From Flavobacteriaceae bacterium (GTDB lineage Bacteria; Bacteroidota; Bacteroidia; Flavobacteriales; Flavobacteriaceae): a DNA stretch of 64,000 bases. Positions 1 through 9,391 of this stretch are shown piece after piece. The notes below the pieces were generated by a model, which had not been told where the DNA came from, did not search any database, and was given only the letters and a program-made list of their open reading frames with translations. Each line of letters opens with the position of its first letter. Positions within the stretch are counted from its first letter, which is position 1. The stretch is taken from contig JABABD010000009.1 of the NCBI GenBank assembly GCA_014238425.1, positions 1-64,000 on the forward strand, given 5' to 3'. The position numbers and the translations under genes were made by a program.

Positions 1-809
1 ACACCAATACAATGACCACCAACTAAACCAGGTGTAAAATTAATAAAGTTCCATTTAGTTCCCGCCGCTTCTAAAACAGCTTTTGTATCAATATCCAATA
101 ATCTGAAAATCTTTGAGAGTTCATTTACAAAGGCGATGTTTATATCTCTCTGAGAATTTTCTATAACTTTTGCAGCTTCAGCCACCTTAATCGATGGCGC
201 CATATGCGTGCCTGCTGTAATTATAGATTTATAAAGGTCATCAACCACTTTTCCAATCTCTGGTGTCGAACCGGATGTGACTTTAAGAATCTTGGTCACT
301 GTGTGTTTCTTATCACCTGGATTAATTCTCTCTGGAGAATAGCCTGCAAAAAAATCCTTGTTATATACTAAGTTAGAGCATTTCTCTAATATAGGAACAC
401 AGATATCTTCGGTTGCACCGGGATACACAGTAGACTCATAAATTACAATATCATCTTTGGTTAAAACTCTTCCGACAGCTTCACTGGCTTTAATTAAAGG
501 TGTGAATACAGGTTTATTGAATTCATCTGTAGGTGTAGGCACTGTCACTATATAAACATTAGAACCCGCCATATCTGCACCATCTGATGTTATAAACAAA
601 CCTTTATCTCCATTCAAGTCCTCTGTTAAAACATCTTTTAAGTTTTCAGATTCAACTTCTAAAGTTTTATCTACACCACTTCTTAATTCAGCAACGCGAC
701 CTTGATTAATATCTAAGCCAACTACGTGGTATTTTTTAGCAAATTCAACTGCCAATGGCAAGCCGACGTATCCCAATCCAATTACAGTTATTCTTTTTGT
801 TTGTTCCAT
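1..809 (-). CDS. Nucleotide-sugar (UDP-HexNAc-type) dehydrogenase, 3' end outside window
   Basis: NAD-dependent enzyme that oxidises the C6 alcohol of a UDP-sugar to the uronic acid, giving a precursor for capsule or exopolysaccharide. The ATG at 809-807 opens an uninterrupted reading frame of 269 codons that leaves the window at base 1. The Rossmann motif GLGYVGLP lies at residues 11-18. The central helix motif [17 protein letters not shown] resembles the TviB/WbpA branch that acts on UDP-GlcNAc-type sugars. The visible part ends in GGHCIGV, which carries the catalytic cysteine (about residue 266). The UDP-binding C-terminal domain, roughly 150 residues, lies outside. It begins only a few bases after the sugar transferase gene, so the two are probably one operon with wza and wzc upstream. 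The exact substrate is inferred, not shown. Confidence 0.9.
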   Translation of the reverse strand, partial: MEQTKRITVIGLGYVGLPLAVEFAKKYHVVGLDINQGRVAELRSGVDKTLEVESENLKDVLTEDLNGDKGLFITSDGADMAGSNVYIVTVPTPTDEFNKPVFTPLIKASEAVGRVLTKDDIVIYESTVYPGATEDICVPILEKCSNLVYNKDFFAGYSPERINPGDKKHTVTKILKVTSGSTPEIGKVVDDLYKSIITAGTHMAPSIKVAEAAKVIENSQRDINIAFVNELSKIFRLLDIDTKAVLEAAGTKWNFINFTPGLVGGHCIG

Positions 810-813
810 TATT

Positions 814-1380
814 CTAGTTAAAGATTGATTTGATTATGAATTTCAAATCTAAATAAAAACTCCAATTTTCAATATACTTTTTATTGATTTCGACCTTATC
901 TCGCCAAATAATCGTTCTATTGTATTTTTCGGGGTCATCCTGCACTGACAAAAGCTCCTCTTCATTCTTGTATTTAATTGTGGCTGGACCAGTTACGCCT
1001 GGACGAATACCCAAAATAATTCTATCTTCTCCTTCCAGTTCGTCTGCAAAACCCTTAATATCTGGTCGTGGACCAACAAAGCTCATATCGCCAATTAAAA
1101 CATTGACAAGCTGAGGCAATTCATCTAGTTTATATGTCCTCAACCATTTACCTAATCTCGTAGCACTTTTATCTAAATGACCAAGTACATGAGGTTCATT
1201 CTTCAATGTTCGTATTTTGTATATCTTAAACACCTTACCTGCTTTTCCAATTCTTTCTTGACTAAAAACACCCCATTCCTTAGTATCTATCGAGGCCAAA
1301 AGAACGAGTATCATAGTAGGTACCATTAGTATTGGAAATAAAACCAAGCTCAATAATAAATCAAAAAATCTCTTGAGCAT
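814..1380 (-). CDS. Initiating sugar transferase (bacterial sugar transferase family)
   Basis: Membrane phosphoglycosyltransferase that moves a sugar-1-phosphate from a nucleotide sugar to undecaprenyl phosphate, the first step of repeat-unit assembly. From the ATG at 1380 the protein has 188 residues: a hydrophobic re-entrant or membrane segment at about 5-30, then the family motifs [19 protein letters not shown] and SFVGPRPD. It is the short PglC/WcaJ-C-terminal form without extra N-terminal helices. A further in-frame start eight codons upstream (1404) is possible, but [11 protein letters not shown] is the usual beginning of the family. It sits between wzc (41 bases upstream) and the dehydrogenase (4 bases downstream), which supports a role in exopolysaccharide or capsule synthesis. 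Confidence 0.9.
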   Translation of the reverse strand: MLKRFFDLLLSLVLFPILMVPTMILVLLASIDTKEWGVFSQERIGKAGKVFKIYKIRTLKNEPHVLGHLDKSATRLGKWLRTYKLDELPQLVNVLIGDMSFVGPRPDIKGFADELEGEDRIILGIRPGVTGPATIKYKNEEELLSVQDDPEKYNRTIIWRDKVEINKKYIENWSFYLDLKFIIKSIFN

Positions 1381-1421
1381 TGTGTTAACCTTACCTACTA
1401 TCAAAACATCCAGTTTTTGGA

Positions 1422-3881
1422 TTACATCTTTAAGGCCTTCTTTATCCTTGATATAAGTGATACATTCTTTTCATCTTCATGATAACCATTACTATAAGCT
1501 CCGTAGCCATAGCCGTAACCATAACCGTAACCATATCCATATCCATATTTTGCGCTATGTTTATAAGCATTAAGTACGATACTTAAGTTTTCAAGTTCTC
1601 CTTTTTTGTATTTTTCGTTTATATGACCTAACATTCCTTTTTTAGTATAATCTTGTCTCACTACATATATAGTTGCATCTACATATTGAACAAGCTCAAT
1701 AGCATCTGTAACTAATCCAATTGGCGGTGTATCCAGTACAATATAATCATACTCTTTTTTCAGCTCTTCAATCAATAAATCCATTCTTTCAGACATTAAT
1801 AATTCTGACGGATTTGGAGGTACTGGTCCAGATACAATCAAATCTAAATTAGGAATATGTGTATGCTGTACTATGTCATTTATGGTTTGATCCCCAATCA
1901 AGTAATTTACTGCTCCTAACTTGTTCTCAATATTAAAATCACCAAAAATCTTAGGCTTTCTTAAATCGAGCCCAATAAGAACTGTCTTCTTATCTGTAAG
2001 AGCAAAAACTGTTGCTATGTTTATCGAGCAGAAGGTCTTACCTTCTCCACTAACTGATGATGTTATTAAAACCGTTTTAGAACCCTCAACATTTTGTTTT
2101 TTATAGATAAACTGAAGACTAGACCTCAACGACCTGAAGGACTCTGAAATAGCTGATTTAGGTCTCTCATAAACAACTAAATTACGACCTCCTCTACTTC
2201 TACCAACGGCGCCTAAAATTGGAATACTTGTTAGTCTTTCAATATCTTGTGGCCCATGAATATTATTATCAAAAAATACCATGAGGAATATATAAACCAA
2301 TGGAATTATAGTGCCCACTAAAATGGCGACTAAATAGTTCAAGCTTTTATTAGGCCCAATAAGTCCAATGCCTATATCTTTGGCTTCATCTATAACATTA
2401 ATATCAGAGACATTTGCCGCCTTTACCACCGCAGCTTCGCCTTTCTTTGCCTGAAATACATTATAAGTTTCTTCACTTAAATTATATTTTCTCTGAATCT
2501 TAAGTAATTTCTGCTGATCTTCAGGCAACCTACTTACTTGAGCTTCTAATCTTGCGATATCCCTATTTACTGAATTCACTTGAGATTGAATGGTATTTTT
2601 AGTATTCTCAATGGTTTCTAATAAAACCTTTTTCTCAGCATCTATGCGTCTATCAATATCCTTAAACCGAATTGAGCCTTCTCTTGTTGTATATTCTAAG
2701 CTCTTACGCTCAATAGACATTTCTGTGATTCGCTGAACAGAAGACATAATGTTAGATTCGATAATCCCTACTGATGATGGCGCTGCTATATTTGTATAAT
2801 CTGTTTTTGTTCTTAAATAGCTCTCCATTGACCTCAAGTAATTGAGCTTCGACTCTTCTTGATTTTTACGAAAATCAAACTCCTGAAGTTTTGTAGTAAG
2901 TTCTGTACTCTCTCTATCTATATCAAATATCTTGTTCTTCGCCCTAAAATCATTTAGCTCGGTCTCAACATTTTTAAGAGAATCACCAACGGTTTCTAAT
3001 TGATCATTAATGAATTCAATGGTTTTAGTCGCATATAGATTCTTACGTTCTAATTCTGTTTTTCTTAATATCTCAGTAGTGGCATTTAAAAAATCTACAA
3101 TTTTAGATTTATTAGTCCCTATTAAGCCCAATCGTAATACTGATGATCCTTTTGATATGGGACGCACAGAAATCAAAGACCTATAACTATTTACAATAGC
3201 ATCAAAATTTTGGAACTGAACATAATACTCAGATTCTTCAGATACCGAAGCCCCATCTCTCAAATTCAATGTGAAATTCAAATAAGGCAACGTCACAGGT
3301 TCGCCAATCTTGAATTTTTTTGGGAATGTGCCATCAACAACATCCATAGAAGTTCTATTCCTGTCACTATATCTTTGCACGCTAACTCTAGAAAACTCAT
3401 CATCATCAAAGAAAATTTCGTACTCACTAGAATTAAGCAACCTAAATCCAATAGGCTTAAAAAGCATTTGATAGGCATTTTTATCAATATCTAAGTAAAA
3501 AGGAGCACTTTTATAAATATCATTCATATGATATTTTCCTTTCTTAAGGTATTGCATATAATATTGTAAAGAATCCACCACCTTCTCGTTATGATTTCTA
3601 GTTTTAAGTGATGTAAGTACTGTTTCTACTTTGCCAGTAACACCTCCCCAATTAAATGAAATGCTTGTATTTGAAGTAAAAAATGGGTTTTGTTCATTCT
3701 CGATAGTAATCAAAGATTCAAGTCCATAAATGTTTTTCTTCCTAACATTTACCATATAGGCAGCCAACAAACCAAGCCCGACACAAAAAACAAATAGCTT
3801 CCAATAGCTAAGTACCTTAAAAATAAAAGCCTTGAAGTCAAATGATGATTGTGCTTCGTTAATTTCTTGTCCGTCTCTCAT
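1422..3881 (-). CDS. Wzc-like exopolysaccharide transport protein / tyrosine autokinase
   Basis: Inner-membrane polysaccharide co-polymerase fused to a cytoplasmic BY-kinase; it controls chain length and export by cyclic tyrosine autophosphorylation. The 819 residues hold a Wzz domain with a first membrane helix near 25-45, a long periplasmic coiled-coil region around 290-480, a second helix near 520-545, and the kinase. The kinase shows Walker A SVSGEGKT (about 609-616), Walker A' LDLRKP, and Walker B YIVLDTPP (about 708-716). The tail contains a run of eight Tyr-Gly pairs (residues 779-794), the expected tyrosine cluster in an unusually regular form. Its ATG overlaps the stop codon of wza by one base (TAATG), so translation is probably coupled. 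Function is firm at family level; the polysaccharide is unknown. Confidence 0.93.
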   Translation of the reverse strand: MRDGQEINEAQSSFDFKAFIFKVLSYWKLFVFCVGLGLLAAYMVNVRKKNIYGLESLITIENEQNPFFTSNTSISFNWGGVTGKVETVLTSLKTRNHNEKVVDSLQYYMQYLKKGKYHMNDIYKSAPFYLDIDKNAYQMLFKPIGFRLLNSSEYEIFFDDDEFSRVSVQRYSDRNRTSMDVVDGTFPKKFKIGEPVTLPYLNFTLNLRDGASVSEESEYYVQFQNFDAIVNSYRSLISVRPISKGSSVLRLGLIGTNKSKIVDFLNATTEILRKTELERKNLYATKTIEFINDQLETVGDSLKNVETELNDFRAKNKIFDIDRESTELTTKLQEFDFRKNQEESKLNYLRSMESYLRTKTDYTNIAAPSSVGIIESNIMSSVQRITEMSIERKSLEYTTREGSIRFKDIDRRIDAEKKVLLETIENTKNTIQSQVNSVNRDIARLEAQVSRLPEDQQKLLKIQRKYNLSEETYNVFQAKKGEAAVVKAANVSDINVIDEAKDIGIGLIGPNKSLNYLVAILVGTIIPLVYIFLMVFFDNNIHGPQDIERLTSIPILGAVGRSRGGRNLVVYERPKSAISESFRSLRSSLQFIYKKQNVEGSKTVLITSSVSGEGKTFCSINIATVFALTDKKTVLIGLDLRKPKIFGDFNIENKLGAVNYLIGDQTINDIVQHTHIPNLDLIVSGPVPPNPSELLMSERMDLLIEELKKEYDYIVLDTPPIGLVTDAIELVQYVDATIYVVRQDYTKKGMLGHINEKYKKGELENLSIVLNAYKHSAKYGYGYGYGYGYGYGYGAYSNGYHEDEKNVSLISRIKKALKM
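1500..1547 (-). repeat. Eight-unit Tyr-Gly codon repeat in the wzc tail
   Basis: Forty-eight bases read as eight consecutive TAY-GGN pairs on the minus strand (residues 779-794 of the Wzc-like kinase). Third positions vary (GGA, GGT, GGC; TAT, TAC), so the repeat is kept at protein level but is still six-base periodic and could change length by slippage without breaking frame. Confidence 0.9.
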
Positions 3882-4678
3882 TACAAGTTTCTAAATAAAA
3901 GGATTGAAGTTGTAACTAAAGACAAAACAGATATTATTGTTGAAAGTGATTGCACCCCTGTTGTTCCCGTTCCCCAGCTTTTCTGTTTCAAAGGTTTTAC
4001 ATAAATCATATCGTTAGGTTGAATATAGTAATAAGGGGAATTCAAGACTGAGGCTTTAGTTAAATCTATATGGTGTATTTTTTGTCCTTGAGGATATTGT
4101 CTAACTATTATTATATCTTTTTTATCACCAGTAATTGGAATCTCTCCAACATTAGCAATGGCTTCAAAAATACTCACTCGCTCTTGAAATAAGGTTACAG
4201 TACCTGGAGACCCAACTTCACCATTAACAGTAAACCTTACACCTGATAACTTTACTGTAACAAAGATATTAGCAGTTTCTTTAAACTGTTCTTCTAATAA
4301 TTTTGCCTCTATCATTTCTTGTATTTCGCTTGCTGTTCTACCTAAAACATTTATTTCACCAAGCGTAGGTACTCTTATATTTCCATGAGAATCAACAGTA
4401 AAGCCATCAAAATAAGCACGTTCAGCACCACTAGCATTAAGATTAGACTCACTGCTAATAGGATTGAATATACTCACAGAATTTTGATCCAAAACCTTTA
4501 TTCTAATACTAATAATATCGTTTATTTGTATCCGATAAGGTTTTTGCTTTTCTTGAACACCAGTAATCTGTTGAGAATCGCCCATATCATCCTGTAAATA
4601 GAGAATTTCCTTTTGTGGAATACAAGAAGTTGCTAGCACGGTAAAAATCAGACCTATAGCAAAGATCGTTTTTTTCAT
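3881..4678 (-). CDS. Wza-like polysaccharide export outer-membrane lipoprotein
   Basis: Outer-membrane polysaccharide export (OPX) protein that forms the channel for capsule or exopolysaccharide. The 265-residue product starts MKKTIFAIGL with a lipoprotein signal ending in LATSC (Cys19). A Poly_export domain follows at about 45-150, then an SLBB-type region with the phrase VNGEVGSPGT. The last 20 residues are hydrophobic and probably form a C-terminal membrane helix. I chose the ATG at 4678: the longer GTG at 4702 would lie inside the promoter -7 element and destroy the signal peptide. The stop overlaps the wzc start, so it is the first gene of the export operon. Confidence 0.92.
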   Translation of the reverse strand: MKKTIFAIGLIFTVLATSCIPQKEILYLQDDMGDSQQITGVQEKQKPYRIQINDIISIRIKVLDQNSVSIFNPISSESNLNASGAERAYFDGFTVDSHGNIRVPTLGEINVLGRTASEIQEMIEAKLLEEQFKETANIFVTVKLSGVRFTVNGEVGSPGTVTLFQERVSIFEAIANVGEIPITGDKKDIIIVRQYPQGQKIHHIDLTKASVLNSPYYYIQPNDMIYVKPLKQKSWGTGTTGVQSLSTIISVLSLVTTSILLFRNL

Positions 4679-4701
4679 AATTGAGGCGCGTTGTTTGACC
4701 A

Positions 4702-4732
4702 CAAATATAGCTTTTCATCGGGAATAACAAAA
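4702..4732 (-). promoter_or_regulatory. Bacteroidota-type promoter for the wza-wzc operon
   Basis: On the minus strand TTTTG (4732-4728) and TATATTTG (4709-4702) are 18 bases apart, an exact TAnnTTTG -7 element with a -33 TTG. The predicted transcript start leaves a leader of under 20 bases before the ATG at 4678. The promoter lies in the 101-base gap to the divergent ABC-F gene. Confidence 0.65.
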
Positions 4733-4779
4733 CTTTTATCGGATTTTTTGGTTTTTTATCCGTTATTTGCAAAATCGCT

Positions 4780-6636
4780 ATGAATTACATTTCCGTTGAA
4801 AATATATCAAAATCGTATGGAGAATTAGTTCTTTTTCAGGACTTATCTTTTAGCATACACAAAGATCAGAAAATTGCCTTGATTGCAAAAAATGGCACTG
4901 GTAAAACATCAATTCTTAATATCCTTTCAGGAAAAGATCAATCAGATACAGGGGACGTTGTTATGCGGAAAGGTTTGAAAGTATCCTTTTTATCTCAAGA
5001 ACCTAGCTTGGATGATAACGCTACAATCGAGGAAACTATTTTCGTTGGTGATAGTGATGTTCTTAAAGTAATTCATGATTATGAGCAGGCTTTGCTTAAT
5101 CCTGATGACAGTGAAGCATATCAAAAAGCGTTTGAAAACATGGAAGCGTATAATGCTTGGGATTTTGAAACACAATACAAACAAATTTTATTCAAATTCA
5201 AGTTAGAAGACCTTCAGGAAAAGGTTAAGAATCTTTCAGGTGGACAGAAAAAACGTTTATCATTGGCGCAGACATTACTCAGTAAACCTGACGTATTGAT
5301 TCTTGATGAGCCCACTAATCACTTGGACTTAGAAATGATTGAATGGTTAGAGAGCTATTTCAAGGATGAGAATATTACCTTGTTCATGGTCACACATGAT
5401 CGTTATTTCTTAGAACGTGTATGTAATGAGATTATAGAATTAGACCATGGTAAACTATATAGTTATAAAGGGAACTACTCCTATTATTTAGACAAGAAAG
5501 AAGCACGAGTTACTCAGGAAGCGACTGAAACCAATAAAGCTAAGCAACTTTTTAAAAAGGAACTAGACTGGATGCGTCGCCAACCTAAAGCGCGTACAAC
5601 TAAATCTAAATCGCGGATAAGTGATTTTACGGAAATAAAACACAAAGCGCATCAACGAAGAAATGACCATGTTGTACAGTTGGAATTAAATATGGAGCGT
5701 CTTGGAAGCAAGATTATAGAATTACATAATGTAGGCCACGCTTTCGATGATAAGATTATTTTAAAGAAATTTGAATATGTCTTTAAAAAAGGAGATCGTA
5801 TTGGTATCATTGGTAAGAACGGAACAGGAAAATCTACCTTTCTAAATATATTGACAGGTAGCATAAAGCCACAAAACGGAAAAGTGGTCGTTGGCGAAAC
5901 TGTAAAATTCGGCTATTACACGCAAAGTGGTATACAACCCAAAAATGGTCAGAAGGTCATAGATATCATTAAAGAATTTGGAGATTACATTCCATTGAAG
6001 AAAGGCAGGCAAATTAGTGCACAGCAATTATTAGAGCGTTTTCTGTTCAGCAGGAAAAAGCAATATGATTTTGTAGACAAACTAAGCGGAGGTGAGTTAA
6101 AGAGGCTGTACTTATGTACTGTATTGATACAAAATCCTAACTTCTTGATTCTCGATGAACCCACCAACGATCTTGATGTTGTGACCTTGAATGTCCTTGA
6201 GAATTTCTTATTGGACTTTCCAGGGTGTTTACTTGTGGTATCTCACGACCGTTACTTTATGGACAAGGTGGTGGATCATTTATTTGTTTTTCAAGGCGAA
6301 GGTGTTATTAGCAATTTTCCAGGTAATTATAGTGACTACAGAACTTATGAAGACAGCCAACCTGTAGTATCTGATACCCCTAAAAGCGAAAAGAACGATT
6401 GGAAAAAAGATAATACCAGTAGATTAAGTTATAATGAGCAAAAAGAGTTAAATACCATTGAAAGTAAATTAAAATCTTTGGAGTTTGATAAAAATGAAAT
6501 ACAATCCAAGTTTTACACTGAAGGTCTTTCAAATGAAGAGATTAGCGATTTATCTGGAAAACTACAAAGCATTACAGATACCATTGAAGAAAAAGAAGAA
6601 CGCTGGCTTGAGTTGTCATCTAAGCTGGAAGGTTAG
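4780..6636 (+). CDS. ABC-F family ATPase (Uup-like ribosome-associated factor)
   Basis: Soluble protein with two ABC cassettes and no membrane domain; ABC-F proteins bind the ribosomal E site and relieve stalled translation, or protect against antibiotics. Cassette 1 has Walker A KNGTGKTS (near 38), signature LSGGQKKR and Walker B DVLILDEPTNHLDL. Cassette 2 has KNGTGKST (near 343), LSGGELKR and NFLILDEPTNDLD. The linker between them is basic, as expected for the ribosome-contacting arm, and the last 80 residues are a charged coiled coil as in Uup. At 618 residues the length fits Uup. The methyltransferase gene begins three bases after the stop, so the two are very probably co-transcribed. No antibiotic-resistance role can be read from the sequence. 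Confidence 0.9.
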   Translation: MNYISVENISKSYGELVLFQDLSFSIHKDQKIALIAKNGTGKTSILNILSGKDQSDTGDVVMRKGLKVSFLSQEPSLDDNATIEETIFVGDSDVLKVIHDYEQALLNPDDSEAYQKAFENMEAYNAWDFETQYKQILFKFKLEDLQEKVKNLSGGQKKRLSLAQTLLSKPDVLILDEPTNHLDLEMIEWLESYFKDENITLFMVTHDRYFLERVCNEIIELDHGKLYSYKGNYSYYLDKKEARVTQEATETNKAKQLFKKELDWMRRQPKARTTKSKSRISDFTEIKHKAHQRRNDHVVQLELNMERLGSKIIELHNVGHAFDDKIILKKFEYVFKKGDRIGIIGKNGTGKSTFLNILTGSIKPQNGKVVVGETVKFGYYTQSGIQPKNGQKVIDIIKEFGDYIPLKKGRQISAQQLLERFLFSRKKQYDFVDKLSGGELKRLYLCTVLIQNPNFLILDEPTNDLDVVTLNVLENFLLDFPGCLLVVSHDRYFMDKVVDHLFVFQGEGVISNFPGNYSDYRTYEDSQPVVSDTPKSEKNDWKKDNTSRLSYNEQKELNTIESKLKSLEFDKNEIQSKFYTEGLSNEEISDLSGKLQSITDTIEEKEERWLELSSKLEG

Positions 6637-6639
6637 ACT

Positions 6640-7416
6640 ATGTATCTCATCATTCAATACATAAAATTCTTATTACGAGCAACTAACCAACATGGTGTTC
6701 ATTCGCCTTTCGTTTATAAACTCATTACGGAATGCATGTATGATAAAAAAAAACATTCTGTATATGCTACATTAAAATTATTCAGACAGCGATTATACAA
6801 AAACGATTTGATAATTTTAGTTCAAGATTTTGGAGCAGGTTCGAGGGTGTTCAAAAGTAATGCAAGACAAATAAGTAAAGTAGCAAAAACCGCAGGAATT
6901 ACTAAAAAACATGCTGAATTATTATATAGAATCAGCAGCTATTTAAAGCCAAAAAACATATTGGAGCTCGGCACCTCTTTAGGGATGGCAACTTCGGCTT
7001 TAAGTCTAGGGAATCTAAAAGGAGATATCGTAACCATTGAAGGCTGTCAAGAAACAGCTCAAGTCGCTAAGGCGCAATTCGAGCATTTTCAATTAAAAAA
7101 TATTGAACTAATTAATTCAGAGTTTAATATTGCCCTTAATCTTGAGAAGATTAGAGAGACAAAATTCGATTTGGTGTATATAGATGGTAATCATAATAAA
7201 AAAGCGACGCTGGATTATTTTAATATACTCCTTAGCAATATAAATAATGATAGTATTATGATTTTTGATGACATTCATTGGTCCAAAGACATGACTGAAG
7301 CTTGGGAAGCTATCAAACAACATCCTCAAGTAAAAGTGACTGTCGATATTTTTTATTGGGGGCTTGTGTTCTTCAGAAAAGAACAAGAAAAAGAACATTT
7401 TTCAATTAGGGTGTAA
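6640..7416 (+). CDS. Class I SAM-dependent methyltransferase (O-methyltransferase-like)
   Basis: Predicted cytoplasmic methyltransferase of 258 residues. The SAM-binding motif I reads ILELGTSLGMATSAL, followed by the acidic strand IVTIEGC, the motif FDLVYIDGNH and IMIFDDIHWS. This arrangement is like Methyltransf_24/O-methyltransferase proteins. The first 90 residues are a basic, poorly conserved cap (YIKFLLRATNQHGVHSPFVY) seen in the Bacteroidota branch. It follows the ABC-F gene by three bases, which suggests a shared transcript, but the substrate is unknown; nothing in the sequence decides between a small molecule and a ribosomal target. Confidence 0.85.
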   Translation: MYLIIQYIKFLLRATNQHGVHSPFVYKLITECMYDKKKHSVYATLKLFRQRLYKNDLIILVQDFGAGSRVFKSNARQISKVAKTAGITKKHAELLYRISSYLKPKNILELGTSLGMATSALSLGNLKGDIVTIEGCQETAQVAKAQFEHFQLKNIELINSEFNIALNLEKIRETKFDLVYIDGNHNKKATLDYFNILLSNINNDSIMIFDDIHWSKDMTEAWEAIKQHPQVKVTVDIFYWGLVFFRKEQEKEHFSIRV

Positions 7417-7507
7417 CAAGCTCAAGACTTTAACGTCATATTAAGAGTTAAACTGCTATATTGCACTGGATAGCTATCGAGAGCAATAACCACAAAACCA
7501 ATACTTG

Positions 7508-8194
7508 ATGAGCAACGTCATTGAAATCAGGAATATGATCAGGGATTTCCAATTAGGTCAAGAGACCGTTCATGTTCTTAAGGGCATCGATCTTGATATA
7601 AAAAAAGGTGATTATGTCGCTTTAATGGGGCCTTCGGGTTCTGGAAAATCAACACTTATGAACCTTTTAGGGTGTCTTGATACACCAACTGCCGGTTCCT
7701 ATATGCTCAATGGCCAAGATGTTAGCCAATTGAGTGATGATGAATTAGCAGATATTCGCAATAAAGAAATAGGCTTTGTATTCCAAACCTTTAATTTATT
7801 ACCGCGCACAACTGCTTTAGATAATGTAGCATTGCCAATGGTTTATGCTGGCGCTTCCAAATCTGAAAGAAAAATGCGTGCTGAAGAAGTATTGACAGAT
7901 GTTGGTCTTGCCGACAGAATGGATCACAGGCCAAATCAATTGTCAGGTGGGCAGCGCCAAAGAGTTGCTGTCGGAAGAGCTCTAGTAAATAAACCAACCA
8001 TTATTCTTGCAGATGAGCCCACAGGTAATTTGGATTCAAAAACAGGAATAGAAATTATGGCTTTGTTTGACGAAATCCATGCTAATGGTAACACCGTTAT
8101 TGTAGTCACACATGAAGAAGAAGTTGCGGAACATGCACATCGTATCATTCGGCTTCGCGATGGCATGATTGAAACGGATGTAAGGAATAAATAA
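7508..8194 (+). CDS. ABC transporter ATP-binding protein, LolD/MacB type
   Basis: ATPase subunit of a type VII (MacB/LolCDE/FtsE-like) ABC system that extrudes lipoproteins, peptides or drugs from the periplasmic side. Seen in 228 residues: Walker [10 protein letters not shown], the Q-loop VFQTFNLLP, signature LSGGQRQR and Walker [13 protein letters not shown], then the H-loop VVTHEEE. The sequence [12 protein letters not shown] is typical of the MacB/LolD group. I start at the ATG at 7508 rather than the TTG one codon before. No permease gene lies next to it; the permease must be elsewhere. It is followed by two tiny membrane-protein genes. Confidence 0.9.
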   Translation: MSNVIEIRNMIRDFQLGQETVHVLKGIDLDIKKGDYVALMGPSGSGKSTLMNLLGCLDTPTAGSYMLNGQDVSQLSDDELADIRNKEIGFVFQTFNLLPRTTALDNVALPMVYAGASKSERKMRAEEVLTDVGLADRMDHRPNQLSGGQRQRVAVGRALVNKPTIILADEPTGNLDSKTGIEIMALFDEIHANGNTVIVVTHEEEVAEHAHRIIRLRDGMIETDVRNK

Positions 8195-8214
8195 TCTACC
8201 TTATTAATATTCAG

Positions 8215-8394
8215 ATGGACGATAAGACCATTCTATATATAGTTATAATAGCCATATTGTTCTTAATTGTACAACGCAATAACAAGAATAATAAAAAGAA
8301 GTTATACGACAGAAAAAGTAGAAATTTTCGAGAAAACTATAAAGCCAAAAAAAAAGATTCTCTTGATAACGACGACACCGAACCCTCTGACTAA
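8215..8394 (+). CDS. Small single-helix membrane protein (59 aa), unknown
   Basis: A 59-codon frame with ATG at 8215 and TAA at 8392-8394. Residues 5-19 (TILYIVIIAILFLIV) form one membrane helix, preceded by DDK and followed by a strongly basic stretch and an acidic end (DNDDTEPSD). I recognise no family. The next small gene starts directly at the base after its stop, and the ATPase gene ends 20 bases upstream, so all three could be one transcript. Codon use looks like its neighbours. It might be a minor subunit of the transporter, but that is only inferred from position. Confidence 0.55.
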   Translation: MDDKTILYIVIIAILFLIVQRNNKNNKKKLYDRKSRNFRENYKAKKKDSLDNDDTEPSD

Positions 8395-8520
8395 ATGATG
8401 ACTATTCTTATTCTTGTGGGTGTTTTAATAATCGTAAAAGCCATCGCTAGAAATACGAAACGCAAGAGCGATTTAAGTCGAAAAAATTCTCCATTTAATA
8501 AACGAAGACTAAGAAAATAG
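8395..8520 (+). CDS. Small single-helix membrane protein (41 aa), unknown
   Basis: A 41-codon frame beginning with two ATG codons immediately after the TAA of the preceding small gene (TAAATGATG) and ending at TAG 8518-8520. Residues 2-16 are a hydrophobic helix (MTILILVGVLIIVKA); the rest is basic (RNTKRKS, KRRLRK). The helix-plus-basic-tail plan repeats that of the gene before it, so the two may be diverged relatives or partners. No family recognised. Confidence 0.5.
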   Translation: MMTILILVGVLIIVKAIARNTKRKSDLSRKNSPFNKRRLRK

Positions 8521-8667
8521 TTATTACTTGGGAAACAAAAATATTTCACTTTTAACTATTATCCCTTAACTTGCTAGAGCGAAATGAACAAACTAGATTT
8601 AAGTCGCGAAAACAAAAGAAATATTTAGCGAATTACATCTAATATCTAAAACAATAACATCTATCAG

Positions 8668-9243
8668 ATGAAAATTTACACCAAAACAGGCGATAAAGGT
8701 ACGACGGCACTATTTGGAGGCACACGCGTTCCAAAGCATCATATACGCATTGAAAGTTACGGAACTGTCGATGAATTAAATTCGCATATAGGCCTTATTC
8801 GGGATCAAAAAATAGATTCTCACTACAAAGAAGTGCTAATGGGTATTCAAGATAAACTATTTACCGTTGGAGCCATTCTTGCCACAGATCCAGAGAAAGC
8901 TATTCTTAAAAATGGAAAAAAACGATTAAATATTCCAAAAATTGATTCTGAAGACATTGAACTCTTAGAAACAGAAATGGATACTATGAATGGCTTATTG
9001 CCGCCAATGACCCACTTTATACTTCCTGGAGGCCATCAAACTGTGTCATTCTGTCACATAGCGCGCTGCGTGTGCCGTAGGGCAGAACGTTTAGCGTCGG
9101 CACTCAATGATTTAGAGTCTTTTGATGCTTATACACTTACCTATCTCAACCGTCTTTCTGACTATCTTTTTGTATTGGCACGAAAGTTGTCTCATGATTT
9201 GCAAGCAGCGGAAATAAAGTGGATTCCTAAAAAACAATCCTAA
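8668..9243 (+). CDS. ATP:cob(I)alamin adenosyltransferase, PduO type
   Basis: Transfers the adenosyl group of ATP to cob(I)alamin to make coenzyme B12. The 191-residue protein has the family N-terminus KIYTKTGDKGTTALFGG, a phosphate-binding loop, then the phrase YGTVDELNSHIG and, later, the CRRAERLA motif that completes the active site between trimer subunits. Length fits the PduO family. No propanediol-utilisation or cobalamin-synthesis genes are nearby, so it probably serves a housekeeping B12 enzyme such as methylmalonyl-CoA mutase. The gene stands alone, with about 150 bases of non-coding DNA on either side. Confidence 0.92.
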   Translation: MKIYTKTGDKGTTALFGGTRVPKHHIRIESYGTVDELNSHIGLIRDQKIDSHYKEVLMGIQDKLFTVGAILATDPEKAILKNGKKRLNIPKIDSEDIELLETEMDTMNGLLPPMTHFILPGGHQTVSFCHIARCVCRRAERLASALNDLESFDAYTLTYLNRLSDYLFVLARKLSHDLQAAEIKWIPKKQS

Positions 9244-9339
9244 ATTTATAAACCTGCGAATTATTAACACTGCAAAGCGTTGATTTTCAGTGAAAAAAAG
9301 ACGTTCTTAAAATTAATGACGAAATAATTAGTTTTTTAC

Positions 9340-9369
9340 TTGACTTTTTGATCTAAAAATTTATTTTTG
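9340..9369 (+). promoter_or_regulatory. Promoter for the DUF2795 gene
   Basis: TTG at 9340-9342 and TATTTTTG at 9362-9369, separated by 19 bases: an exact match to the flavobacterial TTG / TAnnTTTG promoter. The ATG at 9392 is 22 bases after the -7 box, giving a short leader. Confidence 0.65.
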
Positions 9370-9391
9370 CAAAAATTAAACCTATTACTGT

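Noticed and set aside
884-1114. Plus-strand open frame opposite the sugar transferase
   Set aside because: Shadow of the minus-strand gene; protein has no family pattern and no promoter.
3210-3494. Plus-strand open frame inside wzc
   Set aside because: Antisense shadow of a clear coding frame.
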